Shown: positions 29,836-39,681 of the stretch, one piece after another
How positions within the stretch are numbered: position 1 is the stretch's first letter
Layout: every line of letters begins with the position of its first letter
Assembly: GCA_000384615.1 (NCBI GenBank)
Contig: ARQU01000003.1
Coordinates: 18,634 to 82,633, forward strand
DNA length: 64,000 nucleotides
Source: an alpha proteobacterium SCGC AAA536-G10
GTDB taxonomy: Bacteria > Pseudomonadota > Alphaproteobacteria > Puniceispirillales > Marisalimonadaceae
Reading direction: 5' to 3'
The notes under the pieces: model-generated
The model's input: only the letters and a program-made list of their open reading frames with translations
What the model was told of the DNA's origin: nothing
Database searches by the model: none
Program-made: the position numbers and the translations under genes

Positions 29836-30621
29836 ATGAGCGGTGATCAAAAGCATCAATATCATTTAGTTGAACCAAGTCCGTGGCCTGCACTAGGGTC
29901 AGCTGCTGGTTTTACTTTGTTCTTAGGTCTTACTTTGCTCATGCATGAATACCCATACTCAATTTATGTTTTAGGTGCTGGCTTATTGATGGTAATTGCA
30001 ACCATGTTTTACTGGTGGAGAGATGTGATTAGAGAGGCTGAATATCAAGGACATCATACACCAATTGTTCAAATAGGTATGAGGTATGGTATGATATTTT
30101 TTATCTGTTCTGAGGTTATGTTCTTTGTAGCATTTTTCTGGGCTTTCTTTGATTCTAGTCTATATCCCGATACAGGTGTTTGGCCACCAGCTGACATAGT
30201 AGCTCTAGACCCTTTTGATTTACCATTAATCAATACTTTAATTCTTCTTCTATCAGGATGCACTGTAACTTGGTCTCATCACGCGTTACAGCACAACAAT
30301 AGAAAAGATTTTATTAGGGGTCTTGTATTAACAATAATCTTAGGTGCTATTTTTACAGCTGTTCAAGCTTACGAATATCAACACGCAACATTTGCGTTTA
30401 CTGACGGAATTTATGCATCAACTTTCTACATGGCAACTGGATTTCATGGATTTCACGTTTTGGTTGGTACAATTTTTTTAACTGTTTGTTTATTTAGAGG
30501 TCTAAAAGGTCATTTTTCTTCTGAACACCACTTTGGATTTGAAGCTGCTGCATGGTATTGGCATTTTGTTGATGTGGTTTGGTTGTTTTTATTTGTGTGT
30601 ATATACTGGTGGGGTGGTTGA
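29836..30621 (+). CDS. coxC: Cytochrome c oxidase subunit III
   Basis: CoxC is the third core subunit, which stabilises proton uptake by the oxidase. The 261-residue membrane protein has the expected seven helices and family signatures: YHLVEPSPWP at the N-terminus, FFICSEVMFFVAFFWAFF in the middle, and YWHFVDVVWLFLFVCIYWWG at the end. AAGGAG lies 8 bases before the ATG. It is followed after 45 bases by surf1; the DUF983 gene often found here in alphaproteobacteria is absent. Confidence 0.97.
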   Translation: MSGDQKHQYHLVEPSPWPALGSAAGFTLFLGLTLLMHEYPYSIYVLGAGLLMVIATMFYWWRDVIREAEYQGHHTPIVQIGMRYGMIFFICSEVMFFVAFFWAFFDSSLYPDTGVWPPADIVALDPFDLPLINTLILLLSGCTVTWSHHALQHNNRKDFIRGLVLTIILGAIFTAVQAYEYQHATFAFTDGIYASTFYMATGFHGFHVLVGTIFLTVCLFRGLKGHFSSEHHFGFEAAAWYWHFVDVVWLFLFVCIYWWGG

Positions 30622-30666
30622 TAAGTATACTAAACTCATCAAAAATTTGGAGATTACATACAACTA

Positions 30667-31410
30667 ATGAATATTTACTTTAGGCCTCTGCTTTGGCCAA
30701 CAATATTTTCTATATTAATTTTTGCTCTTTTGTTCAGTTTTGGTACTTGGCAGGTTAAAAGGTTATTTTGGAAACAAGCATTAATAGAAAGATACACAAC
30801 CCAAAGTCAATCTAATCCAATTAAAAATCCTTCCGAATTAGACTCATTAAAAATAAAAGAATTTAAATCCGTAGAATTTTCAGGATCATTTTTACATAAT
30901 GAGGAAATTTATATTACTGGCAAAACTTATGAGGGTAATGCTGGATTTCATGTAATTACACCATTTAATCTTAGTAACAATAAAATAATTTTAATAAATA
31001 GAGGTTGGGTATCTGAAGGTTATAGAAATCCTAAAAAGAGAAAGTTTAGTTTAGTTGAGGGACAAATTGTTTTAAAAGGAATAATAAGATACCCACAAAA
31101 AAAAGGTTACTTTGTTCCAGAAAATGACGGCAAGAATGGTTTTTGGTTTACAATAAAGCCTAATGAAATAATTAATTTTTTAAACCTAACTTCAAATGAA
31201 GTAATAAATAATTATTATATAGATGCTCTTCGCCAAGGAGAAAAGCTAACTCTTCCAATAGGAGTTACAGGTAAGCCGAAATTAAGGAATCAACACTTAT
31301 CATATGCTGTAACATGGTATGGCTTGGCTTTGTCTTTGTTATTTGTATATTTTTCATATCACGTATCTTCTGGTAGATTAAGTTTCAAAAAGAAAGACAA
31401 CAATGAGTAA
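30667..31410 (+). CDS. SURF1 family cytochrome oxidase assembly protein
   Basis: Surf1 (Shy1) helps insert heme a into subunit I. The 247-residue protein has the two-helix hairpin topology of the family, one helix at about residues 10-27 and one near 215-235. Between them are the conserved INRGWVSEGYRNP, GFWFTIKP and NQHLSYAVTWYGLA motifs. It ends the oxidase assembly genes and overlaps thrC by 8 bases, so the operon probably continues into thrC and the M16 protease. Confidence 0.94.
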   Translation: MNIYFRPLLWPTIFSILIFALLFSFGTWQVKRLFWKQALIERYTTQSQSNPIKNPSELDSLKIKEFKSVEFSGSFLHNEEIYITGKTYEGNAGFHVITPFNLSNNKIILINRGWVSEGYRNPKKRKFSLVEGQIVLKGIIRYPQKKGYFVPENDGKNGFWFTIKPNEIINFLNLTSNEVINNYYIDALRQGEKLTLPIGVTGKPKLRNQHLSYAVTWYGLALSLLFVYFSYHVSSGRLSFKKKDNNE

Positions 31411-32818
31411 TTCGATTAAATATTCAAGTACAAGAGGTGGAGAATCATCCCTTACTTATGAAGACGTTCTTTTGTCTGGTTTAGCTAGGGATGGAGGTTT
31501 GTTCATGCCAGAAGAATGGCCGGAATTTAGCCATTCTGATTTAAATGAAATGAAGCATTTAAATTATGCGGAATTATCAGCAAAAATTATAAGACCTTTC
31601 GTAGAACCTTGTTTAAGTGAAAACGAATTATTAAAAATCTCCAAAGATACCTACTATGCATTTAACAAAGATGTTGCACCCTTATATCAACTTAATAAAA
31701 ACTTACACGTGCTTGAATTGTTTCATGGTCCGACCTTAGCTTTCAAAGACTATGCAATGCAGTTTTTAGCTAGAGCTTTTAATCAAGCACTAAAAAAAAG
31801 AGCTCAAAAGGGTGTAATTTTGGGAGCAACTAGTGGTGATACAGGATCAGCTGCTTTAGAGGCTTTCAAAGGTAGAGAAAATATAGATATTTTTATCCTG
31901 TTTCCTCATAAAAGAGTTTCAAGCGTTCAACAAAAGCAGATGACTTGGATTAATGAGAAAGGAGCTTACGCTTTATCAGTTAAAACAGATTTTGATGGAT
32001 GTCAGGCAATAGTCAAAGATTGTTTTGAAGACTTGAAATTTAAAGACGAAACTTCATTGTCGGCTATAAATTCTATTAACTGGGTAAGGCTTTTACCTCA
32101 AATTGTATATTATTTTTACTCTGCTTTAAAAATAGGTGTGCCAGATAAAGAGATTGTATTTTCGGTTCCTACAGGTAATTTTGGAAACATATTAGCAGGA
32201 TGGATGGCCAAAAAAATTGGTTTGCCTATATCAAAATTAATATGTGGATCAAATCAAAACGATATATTAACAAGATTTTTCAATAACGGGTCAATGGAGA
32301 GAAAAAATGTTCTTCCTTCCTATAGTCCAAGTATGGATATACAAGTTTCTAGTAACTTTGAACGGCTTCTATACGAGATAAATGAAAGAGATACAAATAA
32401 AGTTAAGCAGCAAATGAAAAAATTCAAAAATAATGGCAATTTTGAAATCACAAAAAATCAACTTAAAAAAATCAGTAAATTATTTTCTGCATATATGATT
32501 TCAGACGAGGAAACTTTAGAAATAATAAACAAGGTTTATATAGAGTATAATTACATTCTTGATCCTCATAGTGCAATTGGATATGGAGCAGCTCAAAAAG
32601 CACTTGATAACAATATTATATCAAAAGATATGTCGGTAATTTCACTTGCATGTGCTCATCCTGCAAAGTTTCCAGAGATAATTAGTAAAAGTATAAATGT
32701 AATGCCAAAAAAACCATCTCATTTGGAAAATATAATGAGTAGTAAAGAACATTTTAATATAATTGAGCCAAGCATAAATGATATTCAAAATTTTATTAAA
32801 TCTAATATGAGAAACTGA
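31403..32818 (+). CDS. thrC: Threonine synthase
   Basis: ThrC converts O-phosphohomoserine to threonine with pyridoxal phosphate. The 471-residue protein has the PLP-lysine motif HGPTLAFKDYAMQF, the phosphate-binding GATSGDTGSAA loop and the N-terminal YSSTRGGES segment of the longer ThrC class. It is coupled to surf1 (8-base overlap) and overlaps the following M16 gene by one base. Homoserine kinase (thrB) is also in the window, on the other strand at about 38 kb. Confidence 0.96.
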   Translation: MSNSIKYSSTRGGESSLTYEDVLLSGLARDGGLFMPEEWPEFSHSDLNEMKHLNYAELSAKIIRPFVEPCLSENELLKISKDTYYAFNKDVAPLYQLNKNLHVLELFHGPTLAFKDYAMQFLARAFNQALKKRAQKGVILGATSGDTGSAALEAFKGRENIDIFILFPHKRVSSVQQKQMTWINEKGAYALSVKTDFDGCQAIVKDCFEDLKFKDETSLSAINSINWVRLLPQIVYYFYSALKIGVPDKEIVFSVPTGNFGNILAGWMAKKIGLPISKLICGSNQNDILTRFFNNGSMERKNVLPSYSPSMDIQVSSNFERLLYEINERDTNKVKQQMKKFKNNGNFEITKNQLKKISKLFSAYMISDEETLEIINKVYIEYNYILDPHSAIGYGAAQKALDNNIISKDMSVISLACAHPAKFPEIISKSINVMPKKPSHLENIMSSKEHFNIIEPSINDIQNFIKSNMRN

Positions 32819-34074
32819 TGGATGTAGAATTCAAAATATTAGACAGTGGTCTTACATTATTACATGACCAGATGAATGTCGATAGTACATCAGTCGGAGT
32901 TTACATTGGATCTGGAAGTTCACAAGAGACAGAGGACGAATGTGGAATAGCACATATGCTAGAGCATATGGCATTTAAAGGAACTGAAAACAGAAATGCA
33001 GAAAAAATAGCTAGAGAAATAGAAGATGTTGGTGGCGATATAAATGCATACACAAGCAAAGAGGTCACAGCGTATTATATTAAAGTTTTAAAAGAAGACA
33101 CAAACCTTGGTATTGATATTTTATCTGACATTATTAAAAATTCTACTTTTCCAAGAGAAGAAATTGAAAGGGAACGTGGTGTTATTATTTCGGAAATAGG
33201 TCAGTCATATGATGCTCCAGATGATAAAGTATTTGAAAATTTTACCTCAACAGCTTTTAAAAATCAATCTATAGGCAGGCCAATTCTTGGAACTAGAGAG
33301 ACCGTAAGTAATTTTCAACAATGTGATTTAAAGTCATTTTTGAAAGCCAATTATGCCCCACAAAACATGGTTGTTGCTTCATCTGGTAATTTGGATAGAG
33401 ATTGGTTTTTTAGATCTGTAGAAGAAAAATTTTCAAATATAAAAAATAGTTTTAAATGCACGAAAAAATTATCGAGATGGAATTCTGGTTTTTGTGGAGA
33501 AGATAGAGATTTAGAACAAACACAATTAGTTTTTGGTATTGAGGGTCTTAAAAATACTGATTTTGATCGTTATTCGTTACGTGCACTCGCTATTATACTA
33601 GGTGGTGGTATGTCATCAAGGTTATTTCAAGAAATAAGAGAAAAAAGAGGTTTATGTTATTCTATTTTCTCTTTTACACAAATGCAAAATTCCTCTGGAG
33701 TCTTTGGATTTTATGCGGGCACTTCACCAAATGATTTAAATGAATTACTTGAAGCAAGTTTAAACGAATGGAAAAATATTAAAAACTCTATTTCTAATGA
33801 CGAATTAACTAGAGCTAAAGCTCAAATGCGTTCAGGCTTTATTATGGGGCAAGAAAGTAACGGTGCAAGAGCTGAATATCATGCAAAAAGTATGATTAAT
33901 TTTGGTAAACTAATAGAAATTAATGAAGTAATAAAAAAAATAGAAAATATTTCTATTACTTCTATCTGTGATGTTGTAGAAAAATTGTTTGCTTCAGCTA
34001 ATCCAGTCTTATCTGTAATAGGTCGAGATGCATCGTCATTAAAGAAATTAAACGTCAATAATCTGCTTAATTAG
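32818..34074 (+). CDS. M16 family zinc peptidase (processing-peptidase-like)
   Basis: This 418-residue protein is related to the beta subunit of mitochondrial processing peptidase and to bacterial pitrilysin-type proteases. The inverted zinc motif HXXEH is intact in AHMLEHMAFKGT, with the distal Glu in the following helix. REIREKRGLCYSIFSF near residue 275 is the conserved C-terminal-domain segment. It has no signal peptide, so it is probably cytoplasmic. Synteny with thrC is common in alphaproteobacteria. Substrate is unknown. Confidence 0.93.
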   Translation: MDVEFKILDSGLTLLHDQMNVDSTSVGVYIGSGSSQETEDECGIAHMLEHMAFKGTENRNAEKIAREIEDVGGDINAYTSKEVTAYYIKVLKEDTNLGIDILSDIIKNSTFPREEIERERGVIISEIGQSYDAPDDKVFENFTSTAFKNQSIGRPILGTRETVSNFQQCDLKSFLKANYAPQNMVVASSGNLDRDWFFRSVEEKFSNIKNSFKCTKKLSRWNSGFCGEDRDLEQTQLVFGIEGLKNTDFDRYSLRALAIILGGGMSSRLFQEIREKRGLCYSIFSFTQMQNSSGVFGFYAGTSPNDLNELLEASLNEWKNIKNSISNDELTRAKAQMRSGFIMGQESNGARAEYHAKSMINFGKLIEINEVIKKIENISITSICDVVEKLFASANPVLSVIGRDASSLKKLNVNNLLN

Positions 34075-34079
34075 ATTGT

Positions 34080-34640
34080 TTAGGCACTCCCTGAGTATGA
34101 TACAAGCCTTTTGGGATCAACCCCCATCTTTGTAAGCGTATCTTTCCATAAAGAAATTTCTAAATCATTGTGAAATATTAATTCCTTTGAAGAATTTGTA
34201 ATAATCCAACAATTTTCAAGCACTTCATTATTTAATTGTCCTTTATCCCATACTGCACAACCTAGAAAAAATTTAGCATTTTGTGGTGGTTGATTTTTTG
34301 AAATATCTTTTAAAATTCCCTCAGAGCTAGTAATCATTACACCTTCAAGAATGTATTCTGAAGTGGAATATTTTTTATCATTAGAGTGTATAATAAAACC
34401 TTGGTTTAGATGCACAGGGCCTCCAAAAAAAGTTGGGGTGGATTTTATTTTAAGATCATTATTTATGTTCATCTTTTTTAAAAATTGGTAGGTGTCAAAA
34501 TTATAAAGAGGTTTATTTAAAATCAAACCCATAGTAATTTCATTACTATGTTCACAGACCAGTATAACTGAATTTTGAAATCTTACATCTTCAAGTCCTG
34601 GAGATGCAATCAAAAGTTTACCTAACAATTCTTGATCCAT
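34080..34640 (-). CDS. YqgE/AlgH family protein
   Basis: This 186-residue cytoplasmic protein belongs to the UPF0301 (YqgE/AlgH) family, whose function is uncertain. The frame is open to 34706, but the start at the ATG at 34638-34640 gives MDQELLGKLLIASPGL, the standard beginning, and the upstream extension would overlap the divergent gene. VILVCEHSNEITMGLILNKP and FFGGPVHLNQGFIIH are family signatures; FLGCAVWDKGQLNNE is the conserved C-terminal motif. Confidence 0.92.
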   Translation of the reverse strand: MDQELLGKLLIASPGLEDVRFQNSVILVCEHSNEITMGLILNKPLYNFDTYQFLKKMNINNDLKIKSTPTFFGGPVHLNQGFIIHSNDKKYSTSEYILEGVMITSSEGILKDISKNQPPQNAKFFLGCAVWDKGQLNNEVLENCWIITNSSKELIFHNDLEISLWKDTLTKMGVDPKRLVSYSGSA

Positions 34641-34698
34641 ATATGGTATTCCAATATAATATAATATAATATGATATAATAATAACCGAAAAGAAATA
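34641..34698. promoter_or_regulatory. Divergent yqgE/dsbD promoter with AATAT tandem repeat
   Basis: The 58-base gap between two divergent start codons holds four copies of AATAT (34653-34672), a variant GATAT (34673-34677), and a further AATAAT. The array creates several overlapping TATAAT hexamers on the plus strand and ATATTA/TATTAT elements on the other. Both genes must be transcribed from this short space unless their promoters reach into the neighbouring gene. Confidence 0.6.
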
Positions 34699-36663
34699 AT
34701 GTACAATAATGTAGTGAGTTTAAAATATTATAAAATTGTATTAATCTTTTTTTGTTTATTTTTTGTTAACTTTTTAAGTATTAACAAATGTTTCTCAAAT
34801 TTTTTATCTTCTAATAATAATTTAGAAATAAATAAAAATTACAAATTTATTAATTTCGAACTTTTATTTGGAAAAAAATCTGAAAGTAACCCGTCTGAAA
34901 TTTTACTAGGATTAAAAGTTAATCTCTCACCAAAATGGAAAATATATTGGCGAAATCCAGGAGATGCTGGTTTACCTCCTGAAATAAACTTTAACAATGC
35001 CCACAATATTAAATCAGCTAAACTCCTATTTCCAAATCCTAAAAGATTTGATTTTTTTGGTATAGAAACATTTGGTTATGAAAAAAAAGTTATTTTTCCA
35101 CTAGAAATCATACTTGAACAACAGGAACAAGTTATGTCAGGTCCTTTGGAATTTAATGCGCAGGTATGCTCAGATATTTGTGTGCCTGTAACTCACAAAT
35201 TTAACTTAAATAAAATAAATCTTAATCATGAAAGTAAAATATTATTAGAAGAAATAAATACGTATAAAAATCAAGTGCCAAAATTAGCAGAACAAAACTT
35301 AAAGTTAATATCATCTGATTTTGAAGACAATAAATTAAAACTAACTTTTGAAAATAACTTAAATATAAAACCATATGATATCATTGTTGAGGATAGTAAA
35401 GGACATATATATTCCAAGCCATACTTCACCTCGAAAGAAAATTTATTGAATTTATCATTAAACCTTAACAATAAAAAAAATTATAATTTTAGCGCTTTAA
35501 AACTAACTTTTCTTACTGATAATTTTAGCTATCAAGCATCTGTTGGGGATTTAACAACATTTAAAACAAATAATTTTTTAAACAATATAGATAATACTCT
35601 GAGTTTTCAAATTTTACTTATAGCCTTCATAGGTGGGTTTATTCTGAATTTTATGCCATGTGTTTTACCTGTATTGTCGCTAAAAATGATACAACTTGTG
35701 AGTTTAAGTTCCAAGAGTAGAACAGTTTATAATAGGAAATTATTTTTTAATATATTAGGAATTCTGACTACGTTTTTTTTGTTAGCGACTATAACATATT
35801 TCATCAAAGTTTCTGGGAATCTTGTTGGTTGGGGAATACAATTTCAAAACCCATATTTCCTTATATTTATGATTATATTAACGTCTTTTTTTGCGTTAAA
35901 TCTATTAGGTATATTCCATTATTTTATACCAGCAAAACTCTTGTCAATTTTGTCTTACAAAGGAGAAGGTTTCTTTGGTGATTTTTTAACAGGAATGTTT
36001 CTAACTTTCTTGGCAACCCCTTGTACAGCCCCCCTAGTAGGAACAGCTATTGGCTTTGCTCTTTCAGGAAATATGATTGAAATTTATTCTGTCCTTTTAA
36101 TAATGGGATTTGGCTTGTCTTTACCATTGATTTTGTTTGGTTTATTTCCAAGGATGATATCATTTATTCCTAAGTCTGGTAAATGGTTAATAATCTTCAA
36201 AAAACTAATGGCTCTTTTACTTTTAATAACCTCTTTATGGTTAATTAATGTTTTAGTAGAATTACAAAGTAATGGTAAAAAATTTACAGAATCAAACATC
36301 TCTGATGTATCAATAATTAATTGGAATATAAGTGATAATTTTGGTTTACCTAATCAATTAGTTAAAGAAGGTAAAACTGTTTTTATAGATGTTACAGCTG
36401 ATTGGTGTTTAACATGTAAGGTAAATAAGATTTTTGTTATTGATACCAAAGAAGTTTTAGAACTATTTAAGAAAAAAAATGTAATAACTTTAAGATTAGA
36501 TTGGACAAAGCCAAATGAAAAAATCAAGGAATTTTTAGCTTCAAAAGGGCGCTACGGGATACCCTTTAATGAGATATATAGTCCTCTAATACCTAATGGT
36601 AAGTCTTTTCCAGAACTTTTAACTGTTAAAGTGATCGAAGAATATTTAGATATAGCTAAATAA
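34699..36663 (+). CDS. dsbD: DsbD-like thiol:disulfide interchange protein
   Basis: This 654-residue protein moves reducing power from the cytoplasm across the inner membrane to periplasmic thiols. An N-terminal signal segment is followed by a periplasmic DsbD-alpha-like domain with the cysteine pair in CSDIC. The membrane domain (about 300-520) carries CVLPVLSLK and ATPCTAPLVGTA, and a C-terminal thioredoxin domain carries DWCLTCK. It is the ScsB/DsbD type common in alphaproteobacteria. Likely clients in this window are CcmG and other periplasmic oxidoreductases. A peroxiredoxin gene follows 61 bases later. Confidence 0.92.
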   Translation: MYNNVVSLKYYKIVLIFFCLFFVNFLSINKCFSNFLSSNNNLEINKNYKFINFELLFGKKSESNPSEILLGLKVNLSPKWKIYWRNPGDAGLPPEINFNNAHNIKSAKLLFPNPKRFDFFGIETFGYEKKVIFPLEIILEQQEQVMSGPLEFNAQVCSDICVPVTHKFNLNKINLNHESKILLEEINTYKNQVPKLAEQNLKLISSDFEDNKLKLTFENNLNIKPYDIIVEDSKGHIYSKPYFTSKENLLNLSLNLNNKKNYNFSALKLTFLTDNFSYQASVGDLTTFKTNNFLNNIDNTLSFQILLIAFIGGFILNFMPCVLPVLSLKMIQLVSLSSKSRTVYNRKLFFNILGILTTFFLLATITYFIKVSGNLVGWGIQFQNPYFLIFMIILTSFFALNLLGIFHYFIPAKLLSILSYKGEGFFGDFLTGMFLTFLATPCTAPLVGTAIGFALSGNMIEIYSVLLIMGFGLSLPLILFGLFPRMISFIPKSGKWLIIFKKLMALLLLITSLWLINVLVELQSNGKKFTESNISDVSIINWNISDNFGLPNQLVKEGKTVFIDVTADWCLTCKVNKIFVIDTKEVLELFKKKNVITLRLDWTKPNEKIKEFLASKGRYGIPFNEIYSPLIPNGKSFPELLTVKVIEEYLDIAK

Positions 36664-36724
36664 ATCTGTTTAAAATAACTTATATTTGTTTATTGTATAA
36701 ACTTATCATAATTAAGGAGTTAAT

Positions 36725-37204
36725 ATGTCAATAGGTGTAGGAGATAGTTTCCCATCTGGTACTTTTCTTTTAAAAGATCATGAAGGTGTCAAGCACATTA
36801 GTACTGATGAATATTTTAAATCAAAAAAAGTAGTTCTTTTTGCATTACCTGGTGCTTTTACTCCTACTTGTTCTGCTAAACATTTACCTAGCTACATTAA
36901 TAATTATACACAGATAATAGAAAAAGGCGTATCTGTAATTGCATGTATGGCAGTTAACGATCCACATGTTATGCGTGCTTGGGGTGAAGCAAATAGTGTA
37001 GTTGGAAAAATAGATATGCTTGCAGACACAGATTGTTCAATCTCAGAATCTTTAGGGTTAGATATGGACTTTGGAAAAGTTATGGGTCGAAGGTCAAGAA
37101 GATTTTCTATGGTCGTTGAAAATAATATTATATCTAAATTATTTATTGAAGAGATAGGGGCTTTTGAAGTTTCCTCAGCCGAGAATATGTTAAAACATAT
37201 GTAA
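36725..37204 (+). CDS. Peroxiredoxin (Prx5/redoxin family)
   Basis: This 159-residue thiol peroxidase reduces hydroperoxides. The peroxidatic Cys is in PGAFTPTCSAKHLPSY, the Prx5-class active site, and VNDPHVMRAWGEAN is another hallmark. A second Cys in ADTDCS may resolve the sulfenic acid, or the enzyme may use glutathione. AAGGAG lies 7 bases before the ATG. It lies directly after the DsbD-like gene and converges on rnhA. Confidence 0.94.
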   Translation: MSIGVGDSFPSGTFLLKDHEGVKHISTDEYFKSKKVVLFALPGAFTPTCSAKHLPSYINNYTQIIEKGVSVIACMAVNDPHVMRAWGEANSVVGKIDMLADTDCSISESLGLDMDFGKVMGRRSRRFSMVVENNIISKLFIEEIGAFEVSSAENMLKHM

Positions 37205-37208
37205 TCTC

Positions 37209-37643
37209 TTAAGATCTCTCGTTCATAGCTTTTACAGCTAATTCGTCTGCAATTTCGTTATAGTGATCTCCCGAATGACCTTTAACCCAAAACCAATTTA
37301 CTGAGTGAAAATGAACATACTTGTCTAACTCTATCCATAAATCTTTATTAGCAACGGGTTTCTTATTTGCTGTCTTCCATCCATTTTTTTTCCAATTAAA
37401 AATCCAAGAAGTTATGCCATTTTTTACATATTGCGAGTCAGTATATAAAGCTACATTGCTGGGTTTTGAAATTGTTTTAAGTGCTTCAATAGTAGCAGTT
37501 AATTCCATTTGATTATTTGTTGTTAATTGCTTTGATCCTGATATATACTTTTTTTCTTCAGCGTATATTAAGATAGCACCCCACCCTCCTTTGCCCGGGT
37601 TACCTGAGCATGCGCCATCTGTGTAAATTGTTAGCTTATTCAT
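37209..37643 (-). CDS. rnhA: Ribonuclease HI
   Basis: RnhA cleaves the RNA strand of RNA-DNA hybrids. The 144-residue protein has the four catalytic acids in order: Asp in [17 protein letters not shown], Glu in [12 protein letters not shown], Asp in YTDSQYV and Asp in EIADELA. It overlaps thrB by 4 bases at its start. The ispH-thrB-rnhA order is a conserved alphaproteobacterial operon. Confidence 0.97.
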   Translation of the reverse strand: MNKLTIYTDGACSGNPGKGGWGAILIYAEEKKYISGSKQLTTNNQMELTATIEALKTISKPSNVALYTDSQYVKNGITSWIFNWKKNGWKTANKKPVANKDLWIELDKYVHFHSVNWFWVKGHSGDHYNEIADELAVKAMNERS

Positions 37644-38626
37644 AGCGGGTAAGTTTCGTGATAATTTATTTTTTGAACTACTTCTCTAAAGTGCTTTAAC
37701 TTATTTATATATTCTGCAGGGTTTTTAGGATGAACATCTGCATCTTTGGGAGTGTGCACCCAGTCATATAATCTTGTTAGTAAAAACCTCATAGATGCAA
37801 CCTTAGACAAAAGAGGCAAATAAAAAATTTCATCACTACTTAATTTTCTTTGAGAGTTGTATCCATCAAGTAAAGATTGATATTTTTTTTGATTGAAAAT
37901 TTTTTCATAATCAAAACACCAAGCATTTATGGCTATAGCTAAGTCATAAGATAAAATATCAGTACAAGAAAAGTAAAAATCTATTATGCCTGATAATTTA
38001 TTTTCATTAAAAAATACGTTGTCGGGAAAAATGTCTGCGTGAATAAAACCTTTGGGTAAATTGTATGGCCAAAACTTTATACAGTAATTAAATGCATTTT
38101 GTATCTCTTTTAAAATGTTAGGTTCAATTTTATTTAAAACATCATTAGGAATTGAAATATTACATTTTTTAATAAGATTTTGACATCCATTTATTGATAG
38201 GGAATTTTCCCGTTCAAAAAAGAAATCTTTAGTTTTTATATGCATTAAGGCTATTTTAGATCCGACTTTATAACAGTCTTCGATTGTTATTTTAGTTTTA
38301 GATTTTCCTCGTAAATAGTTTACAATAATTGCAGGTTTCCCAAGTAATTCTTGAAGATAATTATTTTTTGCATCACTAATTGGTCTTGGACAAAAAAACT
38401 TTTTTTTACTAAGATGTTTCATCACATTTATAAAAAATGGTAAGTCTTTTTTGTTAACTCTCTTTTCAAAAATAGTAAGTATAAATTCACCATGAGTAGT
38501 TTTTAAATGAAAATTACTATTTTCTATTCCTTCTGTAATTCCAGTAAATGAAATTAACTTACCAATTCTATATAGTTTCAAAAAATCATATAATTGCTCA
38601 TCATTTAAATTAGTGTAAACTGCCAA
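37640..38626 (-). CDS. thrB: Homoserine kinase (ThrB2, choline-kinase fold)
   Basis: This enzyme phosphorylates homoserine in the threonine pathway. The 328-residue protein has the APH/choline-kinase-type catalytic loop [13 protein letters not shown] followed by the metal-binding IIDFYFSC, and the N-terminal [16 protein letters not shown] segment specific to the alphaproteobacterial and Pseudomonas ThrB type. It lies between ispH (17-base gap) and rnhA (4-base overlap). Confidence 0.94.
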   Translation of the reverse strand: MAVYTNLNDEQLYDFLKLYRIGKLISFTGITEGIENSNFHLKTTHGEFILTIFEKRVNKKDLPFFINVMKHLSKKKFFCPRPISDAKNNYLQELLGKPAIIVNYLRGKSKTKITIEDCYKVGSKIALMHIKTKDFFFERENSLSINGCQNLIKKCNISIPNDVLNKIEPNILKEIQNAFNYCIKFWPYNLPKGFIHADIFPDNVFFNENKLSGIIDFYFSCTDILSYDLAIAINAWCFDYEKIFNQKKYQSLLDGYNSQRKLSSDEIFYLPLLSKVASMRFLLTRLYDWVHTPKDADVHPKNPAEYINKLKHFREVVQKINYHETYPL

Positions 38627-38643
38627 CTTTGTTTCCTAATTTC

Positions 38644-39597
38644 TCATCTTAACATTTTTGGTAAATTAAATTTTACATTTTCTTTTGTAACTTCATGATC
38701 TATGAGATTTACGTCAAAATCTTTTTTTAGTTTTGATATTAAAACTTGGACTAAAGTTTCAGGTGCGGAAGCACCTGCTGTCAATCCAATATTAGGACAC
38801 TTTTTTGGATTAAAATTATTTAGAAACATATCCAATTTTTCTTCATTAGGGATCAAAATAGCTTTTTGAACACCATGTGACAATGCCACTTCTACTAAGC
38901 GAACTGAGTTTGACGAATTTTCTGCTCCTATTACCAAAATATAATCACAAATTTTTGACATTGATTTAACTGCCATCTGTCTATTTGTAGTTGCATAACA
39001 TATATCTTCAGAGCTTGGTCCCTTAATGTTAGGAAATCTATTTTTTAATATTTTTAAAATTTTGCTAGTATCATCTAATGATAAAGTTGTTTGTGTGGCA
39101 AAAGCTAAATTATCAGGATTAGAAACTTTTACTTTATGAGCATCTTCTTCAGTTTCAATTAATGTAATACTATCTTCAGGTACTTGTCCCATGGTACCTA
39201 TCACTTCAACATGATTTTTGTGACCTATTAATAAAACGTGTCTACCTATATTATAATGACGTATTGTTTCATTATGAACTTTAGTGACTAGGGGACACGT
39301 TGCATCAATGGTTATCATTTTTCTTTTTTTAGCTTCATTAACAACAGATTTAGCAACACCATGTGCAGAGAATATTATAGGTCGATTTGTTGGTGCGTCT
39401 TTAAGCTCATCTACAAAAATAGCGCCAATTCGTGCTAATGAATTCACAACGTCTTTATTATGAACTATCTCATGTCTGACGTAAATTGGGGATCCAAATT
39501 TTTTAATAGACTCTTCAACTATTTTTACTGCTCTATCAACACCAGCACAAAAACCTCTAGGAGAAGCTAAATATAAATTTATTTTTTGTTTCTTCAT
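38644..39597 (-). CDS. ispH: 4-hydroxy-3-methylbut-2-enyl diphosphate reductase
   Basis: IspH makes IPP and DMAPP in the last step of the non-mevalonate isoprenoid pathway, the source of carbon for the carotenoids and ubiquinone made by other genes here. The 317-residue protein has the three iron-sulfur cysteines in RGFCAGVDRA, DATCPLVTKVH and DICYATTNRQ. It heads the leftward ispH-thrB-rnhA operon and is divergent from a lipoprotein gene. Confidence 0.97.
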   Translation of the reverse strand: MKKQKINLYLASPRGFCAGVDRAVKIVEESIKKFGSPIYVRHEIVHNKDVVNSLARIGAIFVDELKDAPTNRPIIFSAHGVAKSVVNEAKKRKMITIDATCPLVTKVHNETIRHYNIGRHVLLIGHKNHVEVIGTMGQVPEDSITLIETEEDAHKVKVSNPDNLAFATQTTLSLDDTSKILKILKNRFPNIKGPSSEDICYATTNRQMAVKSMSKICDYILVIGAENSSNSVRLVEVALSHGVQKAILIPNEEKLDMFLNNFNPKKCPNIGLTAGASAPETLVQVLISKLKKDFDVNLIDHEVTKENVKFNLPKMLR

Positions 39598-39618
39598 AAT
39601 TTATTTTTGATGTATTAC

Positions 39619-39646
39619 ATTGATTACGTCAATAAAGATTAATCTT
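39619..39646. promoter_or_regulatory. Two inverted repeats in the ispH/lipoprotein divergent gap
   Basis: An ATTGA-N5-TCAAT inverted repeat (39619-39633) is followed one base later by the perfect 12-base palindrome AAGATTAATCTT (39635-39646). Both lie between the divergent start codons of ispH and a lipoprotein gene. The first loosely resembles an FNR/CRP-type site but does not match it. They may be operators; no regulator is assigned. Confidence 0.35.
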
Positions 39647-39681
39647 GTTTTAAAGTTTTTTGTGCTAAAAGGTAATTATTA

